Assembly: GCA_038327995.1 (NCBI GenBank) | Contig: JBBQLP010000019.1 | Span: forward strand, 1 to 47,867 | Length of the DNA stretch: 47,867 bases | From: CAIOYC01 sp038327995 | GTDB lineage: Bacteria > Pseudomonadota > Alphaproteobacteria > Caulobacterales > Caulobacteraceae | Reading direction: 5' to 3' | Part shown: piece after piece, positions 23,113 through 31,587 of the stretch | Position numbering within the stretch: position 1 is the stretch's first letter | Layout of the letters: every line of letters begins with the position of its first letter | Translations under genes and position numbers: made by a program | Notes under the pieces: generated by a model | What the model saw: only the letters and a program-made list of their open reading frames with translations | What the model was told of the DNA's origin: nothing | Database searches by the model: none

Positions 23113-24321
23113 TCAAGCCCCTACCGCCAGGGCCCTCGGCGCGGCGGCCTGTTCGACGAACAGGCTGGTGTAAGCCTCGATCATCTTGCCGATGTCGAAG
23201 TTGAGCGCCCGGGCGTTGCCGTTCGCCTTGAACCGCGCCGTCAGATCGGGCTGTTCCAGTAGCCGATCGATGGCCGAGCCGAAGGCGGCAGCGTCGTCGG
23301 GGGGGACCACCCAGCCGCTCACCCCATGCTCCACAACCTCGCGGGGGCCATAGTCGCAGGCGGTGACCAGGGCCGGCGCGCCGCAGGCCAGGGCTTCGGC
23401 CACCACGCTCGGAAATCCCTCCCAGCGCGAGGGCAGGACGAACAGGGCCGCCTTCGAGAGCCACGCCCACGGATTGACCGCGAAACCCGGGAAGATCACC
23501 CGCGCGCCCACTCCGAGCTGGGCGGCCTGGCGCTTGAGATCGGCCTCCAGGCTGCCGCGGCCGAGGATCACCAGATCGTAATCCTTGGCCGCCCTGCTGG
23601 CCGCGAAGGCCTCGAGGAGGACGTCGTGGCCCTTTTGGTATTCGAGCCGCCCGGCGGCGACGATGAAGGGCCGCGCCTGGGGCCTAGGCAGAGCCTCGCC
23701 CGCCAGGCGCTGGATCGCCGCCAAGTCGATGGGATTGTGGATCACCCGGATGCGGTCGCGGTCGAGATCGAGCGCCTCGCGCAGGCCGCGCGCCATCTCG
23801 TGCGAATTGGCCAGGAAACAGTCGGCGGCGCGGTAGCAGCGGCGGGTCAGTCCCTTGATCAGGGCCCGGCCGGTGGGATTGGTCAGTTCGTCGTCGATCA
23901 CCGCGTCGGTGTTGTTGCCTTCGCGGGCGATCCAGCGGGGCCGCGCTTCGCCCAGGCCCTTCAGGACGAAGTAGGTGAGGACGCTCATGCCCTTCAAAAA
24001 GCTCATGACCACATGTGGGCGGTGGGCGCGGATCATGCCGGCGACATTGGCCGGTGCGAACACCGCTCCGGCGATCAGTTTGCGCGGCCGGTAGAAGCTG
24101 GAGTTGTGGCCCTCGAAGGCCAGCCAATCCTGGCCGATCGGCGAGACGTCGATGCGCGTTGCGTCGGCGTCGCCCAGGAATGACCCGGCCTTGCGCAGAA
24201 GCCCCATGCGCACGTCGATCAGATCGGGATCGCAGTGGTTGAGCAGGTGAACCGCCACCCGCTCGGCGCCGCCGCCATGCAGGGAAGACAGCAGCAGCAT
24301 GACGCGCAGACGCTCGATCAT
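23113..24321 (-). CDS. GT4-family glycosyltransferase
   Basis: At 402 aa with two Rossmann-type (GT-B) domains, it shows the N-terminal LLLSSLHGGGAERVAVHLLN (glycine-rich acceptor loop at 16-21), the inter-domain IRVIHNPIDL, the donor-side GRLEYQKGHDVLLEAF and the E-x7-E motif at 301-309 (SRWEGFPSVVAEALACGAP). These are retaining nucleotide-sugar transferases of family GT4, often used for cell-surface polysaccharide or glycolipid synthesis. The sugar and acceptor cannot be told. It lies 39 bp upstream of the DUF1330 pseudogene on the same strand and is divergent from the phospholipase-D gene. Confidence 0.9.
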   Translation of the reverse strand: MIERLRVMLLLSSLHGGGAERVAVHLLNHCDPDLIDVRMGLLRKAGSFLGDADATRIDVSPIGQDWLAFEGHNSSFYRPRKLIAGAVFAPANVAGMIRAHRPHVVMSFLKGMSVLTYFVLKGLGEARPRWIAREGNNTDAVIDDELTNPTGRALIKGLTRRCYRAADCFLANSHEMARGLREALDLDRDRIRVIHNPIDLAAIQRLAGEALPRPQARPFIVAAGRLEYQKGHDVLLEAFAASRAAKDYDLVILGRGSLEADLKRQAAQLGVGARVIFPGFAVNPWAWLSKAALFVLPSRWEGFPSVVAEALACGAPALVTACDYGPREVVEHGVSGWVVPPDDAAAFGSAIDRLLEQPDLTARFKANGNARALNFDIGKMIEAYTSLFVEQAAAPRALAVGA

Positions 24322-24394
24322 GCTAAGTCCCCGCCGGCGAATCCGCCCCGCTGCCCGCTTCTAGCGGCGCCGGACGAGAAGAAGCAATGTTGTT

Positions 24395-25537
24395 GTGTCT
24401 CAGCCGACGCCTGAAGGGGGGGGCTTGATCGATCTCGAGCTCCTCGTCGGGGCGGGCGACTTCTGGGCGCGCGCGGCGCAAGATATCGCCCGCGCGCGGC
24501 GGCGCCTTTACGTTCAGGCGATGACCTTCGAGGGCGACGCGGCCGGCCGGCCGGTCGCCGCGGCAATCGCGGCGAGCCCCGCGGCGGACCGGCGGGTGCT
24601 GATCGACTGCTATTCGCTCCATGTGGTCAGCGACCGCTTTGTCCACGGCCCAGCCGCCCTTCTGAACCGCGCCCTCCGCGATGAGGTGCGCGCCACCCGC
24701 GCCATGTACGGCGAGATGGCGAAGGCCGGCGCGCGGGTGCGGCTGACCAATCCGGTCGGGCCGCTGTTCTGGCGCTACCCGGCCCGCAACCACAAGAAGC
24801 TGATCGTCGCCGATGACGTCGCCTATGTCGGCGGGATCAACTTCAGCGATCACAACTTCGCCTGGCCCGATTTCATGATCCGCCTGGAGGGCGCGGCGGC
24901 GGCGGACCTGCTGGCCCGGGACTTCGAGGCCACCTTCGCCGGCGCGCCGCGCCCCTGGCGGGCCGACTTGGGCGAGGTCCAGCTCATCTCCCTTGACGGG
25001 CGGAGCAACGCGCGGGGCTTCGCGCCCGTCATGGATCTCATCGAGTCGGCGCGGGTGGGGATCACCGTCATCAGCCCCTATCTGACCTTCCCCTTCACCG
25101 ACGCCCTGGCGCGGGCGTCGGCGCGCGGAACGCCGGTCCGCCTGATCACCCCCTTTGCCAACAACAAGCCGATGGTGCGCGACGCCCTGCTGGCCGTCGC
25201 CGAGCGGGTCGGATTCGAGGTTCGGCTGCTGCCGGAAATGAGCCATCTCAAGGCCATGCTGATCGACGACGAGGCCCTGGTGGTCGGCTCGTCCAATTTC
25301 GACTTCGTGAGCTTGGCGGCGGAAGAGGAACTGATGGCGGTGATCGCCGCCCCGGCTCTGATCGAGGATTTCCGCCGCCGCATCCTCGATCCCGCCCTCG
25401 CCGCCGCCCTGCCGGCCGGCGCCTGGCGCCCATCACCCTTGGCCGCCCACGCCAGCGAACTCGTGTTGCGGCTCGCCGCCCGGCGGGTTCACGGCGCGCG
25501 CTTCGCCCCCCGCACCGCCGTCGATTGGGACGGTTAG
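24395..25537 (+). CDS. Phospholipase-D-family protein (cardiolipin-synthase-like)
   Basis: This 380-aa protein has two HKD motifs: HKKLIVADDVAYVGGINF (His133, Lys135, Asp140) and HLKAMLIDDEALVVGSSNFD (His284, Lys286, Asp291). The paired motifs and the DHN and SSNFD extensions are typical of bacterial cardiolipin-synthase/transphosphatidylase relatives. No N-terminal membrane helices are present, unlike ClsA, so it may act as ClsB or ClsC do. The start is GTG 24395 with a weak ribosome binding site. Divergent from the GT4 gene; membrane-lipid remodelling is the likely process (inference). Confidence 0.87.
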   Translation: MSQPTPEGGGLIDLELLVGAGDFWARAAQDIARARRRLYVQAMTFEGDAAGRPVAAAIAASPAADRRVLIDCYSLHVVSDRFVHGPAALLNRALRDEVRATRAMYGEMAKAGARVRLTNPVGPLFWRYPARNHKKLIVADDVAYVGGINFSDHNFAWPDFMIRLEGAAAADLLARDFEATFAGAPRPWRADLGEVQLISLDGRSNARGFAPVMDLIESARVGITVISPYLTFPFTDALARASARGTPVRLITPFANNKPMVRDALLAVAERVGFEVRLLPEMSHLKAMLIDDEALVVGSSNFDFVSLAAEEELMAVIAAPALIEDFRRRILDPALAAALPAGAWRPSPLAAHASELVLRLAARRVHGARFAPRTAVDWDG

Positions 25538-25861
25538 GACCATGACCGAGACGCCTTGAACACTGGTCCTCTGACCGAAATCGGCCCGAAGCTGACCCTG
25601 CCAAGCCGCGGGTCTTGGGGCGGATCGGACATGGAAATGAAGCGTTGAGGTGACAGGAACGCTTGTCCCCAAGGTCCTCTCCCAAGGCCTCATCCTAGAG
25701 CCCGGTCCCGAAGGGACGCGCCCAACCGCTTCTTGGATCGGTGAACCGAGTTCGCGTGGATCTAATTTGGACCACAACGTGCTGTCCTCTTGCCATATGA
25801 TATCTGGTAGTTATATGGACTTATGCCGCACCGGCATCGCCCCGCTAGAGGAAGACCGCCC
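25538..25861. other. Intergenic region
   Basis: A 324-bp region after the phospholipase-D gene with no coding signal. The last 70 bp are AT-richer and contain the promoter-like site at 25790-25818; the rest shows nothing recognised. Confidence 0.35.
25790..25818 (+). promoter_or_regulatory. Promoter-like site with inverted repeat CCATAT-N14-ATATGG
   Basis: TTGCCA (25790-25795) and TATATG (25812-25817) are 16 bp apart and could be -35/-10 elements. The arms CCATAT (25793-25798) and ATATGG (25813-25818) overlap both. This would suit autorepression by the small DNA-binding-like protein that starts 44 bp downstream. Confidence 0.4.
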
Positions 25862-26182
25862 ATGTCGTCGATCGACCCCACCACCAGAAACGCCCTTCTG
25901 GTCACCGTTACAAACATCGAAAAGGAGCTTGAGCGTATCCGTCGGATTCTGAACGACGTCCCGACGACCGAAGAGAACTTCGATTTCGATGATCCCCGCA
26001 ACAAACGCGGCGTCAACTTGACCGAGCGGGGGGCTGAAATCGTCTACCGCCTCTTCGACCAAGGAAAAACGCGCAACTACGTCAAGGACCGCATGAAGAT
26101 CGCGTTCGGATCGGCTAACGAGCGTTATGCCAAATGGCTCGCGCTCGGCGGCCCAAACCGCGAAAAGCAGCCCCTGGCCTAG
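25862..26182 (+). CDS. Small hypothetical protein, possibly DNA-binding (106 aa)
   Basis: Begins MSSIDPTTRNALLVTVTNIE, a helical segment (KELERIRRILNDVP), an acidic linker (EENFDFDDP) and a C-terminal helical part with GAEIVYRLFDQGKTRNYVKD, whose layout (helix, short turn, Arg/Asn/Lys helix) suggests a helix-turn-helix or ribbon domain. This is inference and no family is recognised. AGGAAGA lies upstream of ATG 25862. It sits between a promoter-like palindrome and an IS3-type remnant. Confidence 0.6.
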   Translation: MSSIDPTTRNALLVTVTNIEKELERIRRILNDVPTTEENFDFDDPRNKRGVNLTERGAEIVYRLFDQGKTRNYVKDRMKIAFGSANERYAKWLALGGPNREKQPLA

Positions 26183-26274
26183 CTGGCGGGCGCATCCTCC
26201 ACCTCCGCAGGTCCGACCGGTCCAAGAAATCCTTGAGTCGGTCGGTCACCTGATCGACCGTGTCGTGAATTGAC

Positions 26275-26876
26275 GTCTATAAGCCGGAGGCCACCAACCA
26301 ACGCTGGAGCCTGGACTTCGTCTCCGACCAGATGACCGACGGCCGGCGCTTTCGCATCCTGGCGGTGGTGGACGACTGCACCCGCGAATGCTTGGCGCTC
26401 GTGCCCGACACCTCGATCAGCGGCCGACGCGTGGCCCGCGAACTGGATGCCATCGTCGCCCGGCGCGGCAAGCCGACGACGATCGTCAGCGACAACGGCA
26501 CGGAATTGACCTCCAACGCCATCCTCGCCTGGGCCGACGACACCGGCGTCGGGTGGCATTACATCGCCCCCGGCAAGCCCCAGCAGAACGGCTTCATCGA
26601 AGCTTCAACGGTCGCCTGCGAGACGAACTGCTGAATGAGACGCTGTTCCGATCCCTGCCGCATGCGCGCCAAGCCCTGGCCGCCTGGCGCCATGACTACA
26701 ACCACGAAAGACCCCACTCGAAGCTCGGCTGGATGACGCCCTTAGAGTTCGCCAGCGCCCTTCGCGGCGAGATCGCCCGGCACGCTGCACGACGTGAGGG
26801 TTCCGCGCACCGGGCTCTTGCCACCCACGGACAACCAGGATCAGATCAACCCCGGACTCTCGTTATGGCTGGATGA
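26275..26876 (+). pseudogene. IS3-family (IS407-type) transposase orfB remnant, frameshifted
   Basis: The first frame gives the DDE integrase core: NQRWSLDFVSDQMTDGRRFR, LAVVDDCTRECLALV, SDNGTELTSNAI and WHYIAPGKPQQNGFIE. The expected continuation FNGRLRDELLNETLF, then DYNHERPHSKLGWMTPLEFA, lies one frame over. A single base is missing near 26602, where ATCGAAGCTTC stands for ATCGAAAGCTTC. The orfA and N-terminal parts of orfB are gone. A GGGGGTCACGTCA sequence after 26884 may be the right end. The element is dead. Confidence 0.85.
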
Positions 26877-27033
26877 GAAACGGGGGTCACGTCACCCGTT
26901 GGTTGCGCCACGATGAAAATATGCTAATTTTCGCTGTCGTTCCGGTGCCCCGTTTGCGGTCACCGTCACCGCGAGGGTGCCGATGGCGATCTCGGTCCAA
27001 GTCGGCGTGTCGGTAGCGATGGTCACACACCAT

Positions 27034-27059
27034 GAGAGCCTCAACGCTTTGAGCCTCTC
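27034..27059 (+). repeat. Stem-loop upstream of the fibre-like gene
   Basis: GAGAGCCTCAA (27034-27044) and TTGAGCCTCTC (27049-27059) form an 11-bp stem with one mismatch and a CGCT loop. There is no T-run. It lies about 90 bp before the start of the fibre-like gene and could be a leader structure. Confidence 0.5.
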
Positions 27060-27145
27060 CGACAATGCCCCACCTGAAGCATTGCGTATTAACAAATTAT
27101 AGGACCTGTGCCTAAAGCCCCAGCCAAGCAGAGAAGGATATCAAT

Positions 27146-28105
27146 ATGCCCAACTTCAACGATAACATCTCCGCGAGCGATGGCAACTTCACCTCGTTTA
27201 CGGCCCGCAATCATATTACCGACGACATCATTGTTGAGATATTTTCAAGTAGCCAGACCGGCACGGTATTGGTCGCCCAGTCCATCGGCGCGGGGACAGG
27301 CGTGAAAGGAGTCAGCGCGGATGGCGTTGGTGTCGTAGGAGAATCCAACGCGGCCCACGGCTTCATCGCGGGGCAAGATCCGATCTTTCATGAGTTCGCC
27401 GGAGTCTATGGCGAAAGCGACAGCTCCGGCGTGTTCGGCAATAGCAATGCACAGAGCGGCACGGGCGTGCACGGCCGCGGCGGCGGCAGCGCCGGCTATG
27501 GCGTGAGAGGTGAAGTCGGAGACGGAAGCGGCGCCGCCATCCAGGGAACCAGTTTCGGGACTGCGCTTGCCGCCCGTTTCGTCGGGGGTGTCGAGGTCAA
27601 CGGCGATCATTCGATTCACGGCAATTCGACGACGAATGGCAACCACACGGTCAACGGCAACATCAACATCGGCTCCGCCGGCGACCTTGTGTTCGCCGAC
27701 TGTGCCGAGGAGTTCAATACTCACGCGGCCATCGCCGGAGTGGAGCCGGGGAGCGTGGTCATCATGGCCGAGGGCGGCACCATCCGGCCCTGCGACACGC
27801 CCTACGACACCCGGGTTGCCGGCGTGATTTCGGGGGCGGGACGTTTTCGTGCGGCCATCACGCTGGACAGGATGCCGGGGTCTCCCGGCAGGGCCGCCGT
27901 TGCGTTGATCGGGAAGGTCTACTGCAATGTAGATGCGTCGTTCTCGCCCATCCGCGTTGGTGACCTCCTAACGACATCTCCGACGCCAGGCCACGCTATG
28001 AAGGCGAGCGACCGGCTGGCGGCGTTCGGCGCGGTTCTCGGGAAGGCGCTCGAAGGACTGGATCACGGCCAGTCGCAAATTCCCATATTGGTCGGCCTGA
28101 ATTGA
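27146..28105 (+). CDS. Repeat-containing fibre-like surface protein (319 aa)
   Basis: Residues 50-135 carry repeated GVxG units (GVKG, GVVGES, GVYGES, GVFGNS, GVHG, GVRG, AIQG), as in beta-helical fibres. Residues 149-175 repeat NG steps (VEVNGDHSIHGNSTTNGNHT). The C-terminal half (from about 180) has YDTRVAGVISGAGRF, VALIGKVYCNVDASFSPIRV and GDLLTTSPTPGHAMKA, a domain also met at the ends of tail-fibre-like and secreted proteins. No signal peptide. AAGGA precedes ATG 27146. It is 66 bp upstream of the 807-aa gene and probably co-transcribed. Role is not known; structural or adhesive function is inferred from the repeats. Confidence 0.7.
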   Translation: MPNFNDNISASDGNFTSFTARNHITDDIIVEIFSSSQTGTVLVAQSIGAGTGVKGVSADGVGVVGESNAAHGFIAGQDPIFHEFAGVYGESDSSGVFGNSNAQSGTGVHGRGGGSAGYGVRGEVGDGSGAAIQGTSFGTALAARFVGGVEVNGDHSIHGNSTTNGNHTVNGNINIGSAGDLVFADCAEEFNTHAAIAGVEPGSVVIMAEGGTIRPCDTPYDTRVAGVISGAGRFRAAITLDRMPGSPGRAAVALIGKVYCNVDASFSPIRVGDLLTTSPTPGHAMKASDRLAAFGAVLGKALEGLDHGQSQIPILVGLN

Positions 28106-28171
28106 CGAATATTCGTAGTCGCGACGCGAGCTTTTGTCGAACGGTTCATTCGCGGTGAGGACGCTGACACC

Positions 28172-30595
28172 ATGATTCCACAGCCGATTTACCGACGGAA
28201 GATTCCCTCGGCGCAAGATCCCACCATGTTTGGCGCCTCGAGCGTGGACATCTCGCGCGTGCATCTTCCCCCGTATCCGCAGCCTGACGCGTCTGGCGCG
28301 CTCGCGGACCTGCGCCAACAGGCTAACGCCCTTTTCGATGCGCGTGCCGCTGCCGCCGTCAAGGCCGATGCCGTCAACATACTGAGCGACCCAGGGTTGT
28401 TGCTCGAGACCAAGACCTACCGAGCGTTGCCTGGGCCGTTCCAGATTCTGACGCCGAGATGTCTGGGGGCCATGGCGTACCTCGACTATTTCCAGTCGGA
28501 CAAGGACACGGGCAAAAAGCTTCGTGATCTCGTGTCGCAGGCGATCATGACGGCTTCTCCCGGGTGGTGCGGTACGTTCGGGCCGGGGGTGACCGGAGCC
28601 GTCTCGTTGTCCGACAACCCTCCGGAAGGCAACTACGACATCACCCAGATGAAGCTGCTGCCGCTGGCCTACTGTTTCTTCAACGATCTCAAGCAGCCGG
28701 CTGCGGAAAGGCTCGTCACGACGCTGCTGGCTCGAGGCAGCATTCAGCGGCCGGGCGACGATCTCACTTTCACGAGCGGGGTGGCGCCCAACGACTGGAG
28801 CCGAGCGGGCGTGGTCAGCCCCGCCGGTGTGCATGTTGACATTCCCGAGACGGAGAATCACGTGCTCATGATCGGGACCGCTCGCTACCTGACAAATCAG
28901 CTTCTCTATCAGCGAACCCAAGATGTCAGCTTTGACAACCGTAGAAACGGCAATCCCGATGACTCGCGGCCAAGCTGCATGCAACAGCTTCTAGATCTCC
29001 TCAGAAACTATCTGAGCAATGACTTCGCCGAATACAACGCGAAGCCATATCAAGAGGAGACCCGGGACGCCCTCTTGAACCTTTGTACGTTTGCATACGA
29101 CGTCGAAGTGCGCCAGGCAGCAGAGATGGTTCTTGACTACGTGTCAGCGCACATTGCGGTCTCCAGCAATGACTTGCGCCGACTGGTTCCGTTTCGCCGC
29201 AGGAACGAAAACGAGTTTGTGACCCAGCTGTTCGGTCATTCGGGGGCGATGGGTGTTCCGCTCCTCGATGCCTCAGGTGCAGATCCGATCACGACACAAT
29301 TTGTGCTGCTCGCAGGCAACACGCGAGCCTACCGAACGTACAGCGCGTGGTCGATCCGAAGCGGCTTCGCGGCGGAATTGGTCCAAGGCGCGCTCAGCTC
29401 ATACCGATTGCCGCCGTCTATTCACGACATCTTCGTCAACGACCTGCACAGGCGATTTTTTCAGCGGCTTCATAGGCGGGTCATGCTGGACGAACCGGGC
29501 CAGCAGAGAAACTGCGAGAACAAGGAGATCTACGCTGGCTCGCCCAGCTATCTGATCTCCGCCGGTGGCAAGCCGGCGACGTACGTCATCCCGGGTTTCT
29601 TGTTCTGGGGTTTCAAACCAAACAATCTCGGCGTCGCTATGCCAACCACGTTCATCCCGACTGGCAACGCGGCGGGCAAGGTCGTGGATCCGGGAAATCC
29701 TGCCGAGATGATACAGATCTCACGATTCTCCGACGTTCCGACCGATATCATCGGACGACATGGCGGGACGGAAAACTACGGGGTGGCGCCGGACTTCCTG
29801 TGCGGGTTCGGATACTACTTTCCCGACTGGACGGGGGTGCCGGCACACCAGGACGGCGTGTTCTTCGTCGACGCTACGAGCACCGGCGAAGGCTATCTCG
29901 AAGCCTTCTACCTCGCCGTCTTCAAATCGGGGGATTTCGTGGTCATCGAGGCCTTCGATGCCTGGCGGCATCCCGAAGTCCCGATTCAACAGTTTCGAGC
30001 GCATGTCACTAACGACAACCCCGACGTCCGGTTCGCCAGCGCTCAGGAAATGACCTATACGACGTACTATGGCAATCGCATCCGTTATGTCATCTGGAAC
30101 AACGGCGAGATCGACGGCCACACGATCGGATCCAAGATCCTGAAGATCGACTACGGCATCGGAGATCAGGACGACACGCTGGCTGCCGCTGGCAACGACG
30201 ACGACTCGGCGACGTTTCTGGGTGGCACGGTCATGCAGAGCATCGGTCCGTTCTCCCTGATAATTCGAAACCCCGCTCTACAGACGTCCTTGGTGCTCGA
30301 TTGGAGTGATCCTTCGCAGTCGGTTCGGATTGCCGAAGACGGCGAAACTCGGCGCGCTGGAAGGAATGCTGCGGGCGAACACTTCGAGGTCTGGGTGGAT
30401 TTTGCGTGGACAGGCCCGACGGAGGGCGACTTTTTCCGTCCCTTCAATTCGCTCGCGAGTGCCGTCAAGGGCGTTGCGGACGGCGGGGCTATCCGTATCC
30501 TGCCAGGCGTCACAATCGAGAAGTGGCCAGGTCGTTCCGGCAAGAGGATCGCCATCGATTCCCCGCTCGGCAACGTCGTCATCAGAACCCATTGA
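28172..30595 (+). CDS. Large protein of unknown function (807 aa), possible polysaccharide-active toroid
   Basis: No family was recognised. The N-terminal 350 residues are helical, and YDITQMKLLPLAYCFFNDL with HVDIPETENHVLMIGTARYL (ETENH at 226-230) recalls the alpha/alpha toroid of uronate lyases. Residues 430-740 look beta-rich (YVIPGFLFWGFKPNNLGVAM, APDFLCGFGYYFPDWTG). The last 60 residues (SLASAVKGVADGGAIRILPG) match the first turn of parallel beta-helix domains, but the protein stops there. No signal peptide. It follows the fibre-like gene by 66 bp. The toroid and lyase reading is speculative. Its base composition is visibly less GC-rich than that of the flanking genes. Confidence 0.6.
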   Translation: MIPQPIYRRKIPSAQDPTMFGASSVDISRVHLPPYPQPDASGALADLRQQANALFDARAAAAVKADAVNILSDPGLLLETKTYRALPGPFQILTPRCLGAMAYLDYFQSDKDTGKKLRDLVSQAIMTASPGWCGTFGPGVTGAVSLSDNPPEGNYDITQMKLLPLAYCFFNDLKQPAAERLVTTLLARGSIQRPGDDLTFTSGVAPNDWSRAGVVSPAGVHVDIPETENHVLMIGTARYLTNQLLYQRTQDVSFDNRRNGNPDDSRPSCMQQLLDLLRNYLSNDFAEYNAKPYQEETRDALLNLCTFAYDVEVRQAAEMVLDYVSAHIAVSSNDLRRLVPFRRRNENEFVTQLFGHSGAMGVPLLDASGADPITTQFVLLAGNTRAYRTYSAWSIRSGFAAELVQGALSSYRLPPSIHDIFVNDLHRRFFQRLHRRVMLDEPGQQRNCENKEIYAGSPSYLISAGGKPATYVIPGFLFWGFKPNNLGVAMPTTFIPTGNAAGKVVDPGNPAEMIQISRFSDVPTDIIGRHGGTENYGVAPDFLCGFGYYFPDWTGVPAHQDGVFFVDATSTGEGYLEAFYLAVFKSGDFVVIEAFDAWRHPEVPIQQFRAHVTNDNPDVRFASAQEMTYTTYYGNRIRYVIWNNGEIDGHTIGSKILKIDYGIGDQDDTLAAAGNDDDSATFLGGTVMQSIGPFSLIIRNPALQTSLVLDWSDPSQSVRIAEDGETRRAGRNAAGEHFEVWVDFAWTGPTEGDFFRPFNSLASAVKGVADGGAIRILPGVTIEKWPGRSGKRIAIDSPLGNVVIRTH

Positions 30596-30910
30596 CAGTC
30601 CGATTGTACAACCATAGCACCGGATATCGCCGCGATGCTTCCTTCTTCAGCAAGACCCTGTTGGCGTAGTCTGCGGCGTCGCCCCTGACGCTGAGGTTAC
30701 GAAATTGATCCAAGGGCACTGTCAGAGCAAATTAGCGGCGCGGTAACCGACCTGCCCTAAGCCGCTAGGATGCCCCAACCCTTTTCGCTGTTTCAACAGC
30801 TCGCCCGAGGTCATCGCGCGGACCAGATCGACGCGGGGGGTCACGTCAATAATTCCCCCATATGATTGTATCGGACAATCGCCCATTCGTCCGAGCCATG
30901 CAACATCGCT
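30596..30910. other. Non-coding flank of the transposon
   Basis: A 315-bp stretch between the 807-aa gene and the transposon target site. No gene, repeat or terminator was recognised. Confidence 0.35.
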
Positions 30911-30918
30911 TCCCGATC
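30911..30918. repeat. Target-site duplication, left copy
   Basis: TCCCGATC directly abuts the left terminal repeat and is repeated exactly at 33690-33697 next to the right terminal repeat. Confidence 0.9.
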
Positions 30919-30937
30919 GGTAGTGGGGCAGTTTGAA
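30919..30937 (+). repeat. Left terminal inverted repeat of the transposon
   Basis: 19 bp, identical in inverted orientation to 33671-33689. Confidence 0.9.
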
Positions 30938-30984
30938 ATTTTACGGGTCTAGCCCCTTCCCGCGCGCGCGTGGCATGATGGAGC

Positions 30985-31221
30985 ATGGCCAAAACGCCGA
31001 AGCGCCCGCGCGACCCGAACGAACTGGCGAAGCTCATTGCTGAAATCGCCACGGGTGAAGTTTCAACTGTCCCACTACCGCCCGAAACCCCGATGGCCGA
31101 GATGGGCCGGGCGGGGGGGCTGAAGGGTGGCGCGACTCGCGCGGCAAGCCTGTCTCCCGCGCGGCGCCGGGAAATCGCCCAGAAGGCGGCGGCTACGCGC
31201 TGGGCCAAGAAGGCTCCGTAG
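30985..31221 (+). CDS. Small basic protein, transposon cargo (78 aa)
   Basis: Begins MAKTPKRPRDPNELAKLIAE and ends with the basic segment GGLKGGATRAASLSPARRRE followed by IAQKAAATRWAKK. This is a frequent small alphaproteobacterial protein whose tail resembles the histone-H1-like or nucleic-acid-binding KxxGxxRA motif; function is not shown experimentally to my knowledge. It is the first gene inside the left end of the transposon. Its last 29 bp overlap the convergent 69-aa gene. Confidence 0.75.
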   Translation: MAKTPKRPRDPNELAKLIAEIATGEVSTVPLPPETPMAEMGRAGGLKGGATRAASLSPARRREIAQKAAATRWAKKAP

Positions 31222-31402
31222 GATCATCCTGCGCCGTCCTGACCGCCTCCCTTCGCCGGAGAAGGGACTCTTCAAGCGCCGCCCGCGCGTCCTCCTCGGA
31301 CCCAGCCGTCACTCCGAATCGGCGCGATCCATCGTCGAAAACCCCGATCCATCCACCGCATGCACGGGGTTTGACTGTGATCGAATTTCCTTTCTGCGTC
31401 AT
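31193..31402 (-). CDS. Small hypothetical protein, transposon cargo (69 aa)
   Basis: Begins MTQKGNSITVKPRACGGWIG with VFDDGSRRFGVTAGSEEDAR, a compact beta-beta-alpha domain as in small DUF2188-like proteins. AGGAGA lies 9 nt before ATG 31402. It is the only cargo gene on the minus strand and runs convergently into the 78-aa gene with a 29-bp overlap. Confidence 0.7.
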   Translation of the reverse strand: MTQKGNSITVKPRACGGWIGVFDDGSRRFGVTAGSEEDARAALEESLLRRREAVRTAQDDPTEPSWPSA

Positions 31403-31587
31403 GGGGCATGTCTCCTGGTCAGCGCGTCGCCGCTAGAACATGAAACTATTTTTTATGAAAAATCAAGTGCTTGAGTCTGCAGTCAGGCCGCGTGGACGTT
31501 ACGCGCGTAGCCGTGGACGCGATGTTGACTCTGTATCCGTCTTGGGTTGCACTTCGAAAATCAGACCTAGGACAGGAAACTCTTCCC

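Noticed and set aside
27034..27059. Intrinsic terminator before the fibre-like gene
   Set aside because: The stem is good, but no T-run follows and no gene reads into it; listed only as a stem-loop.
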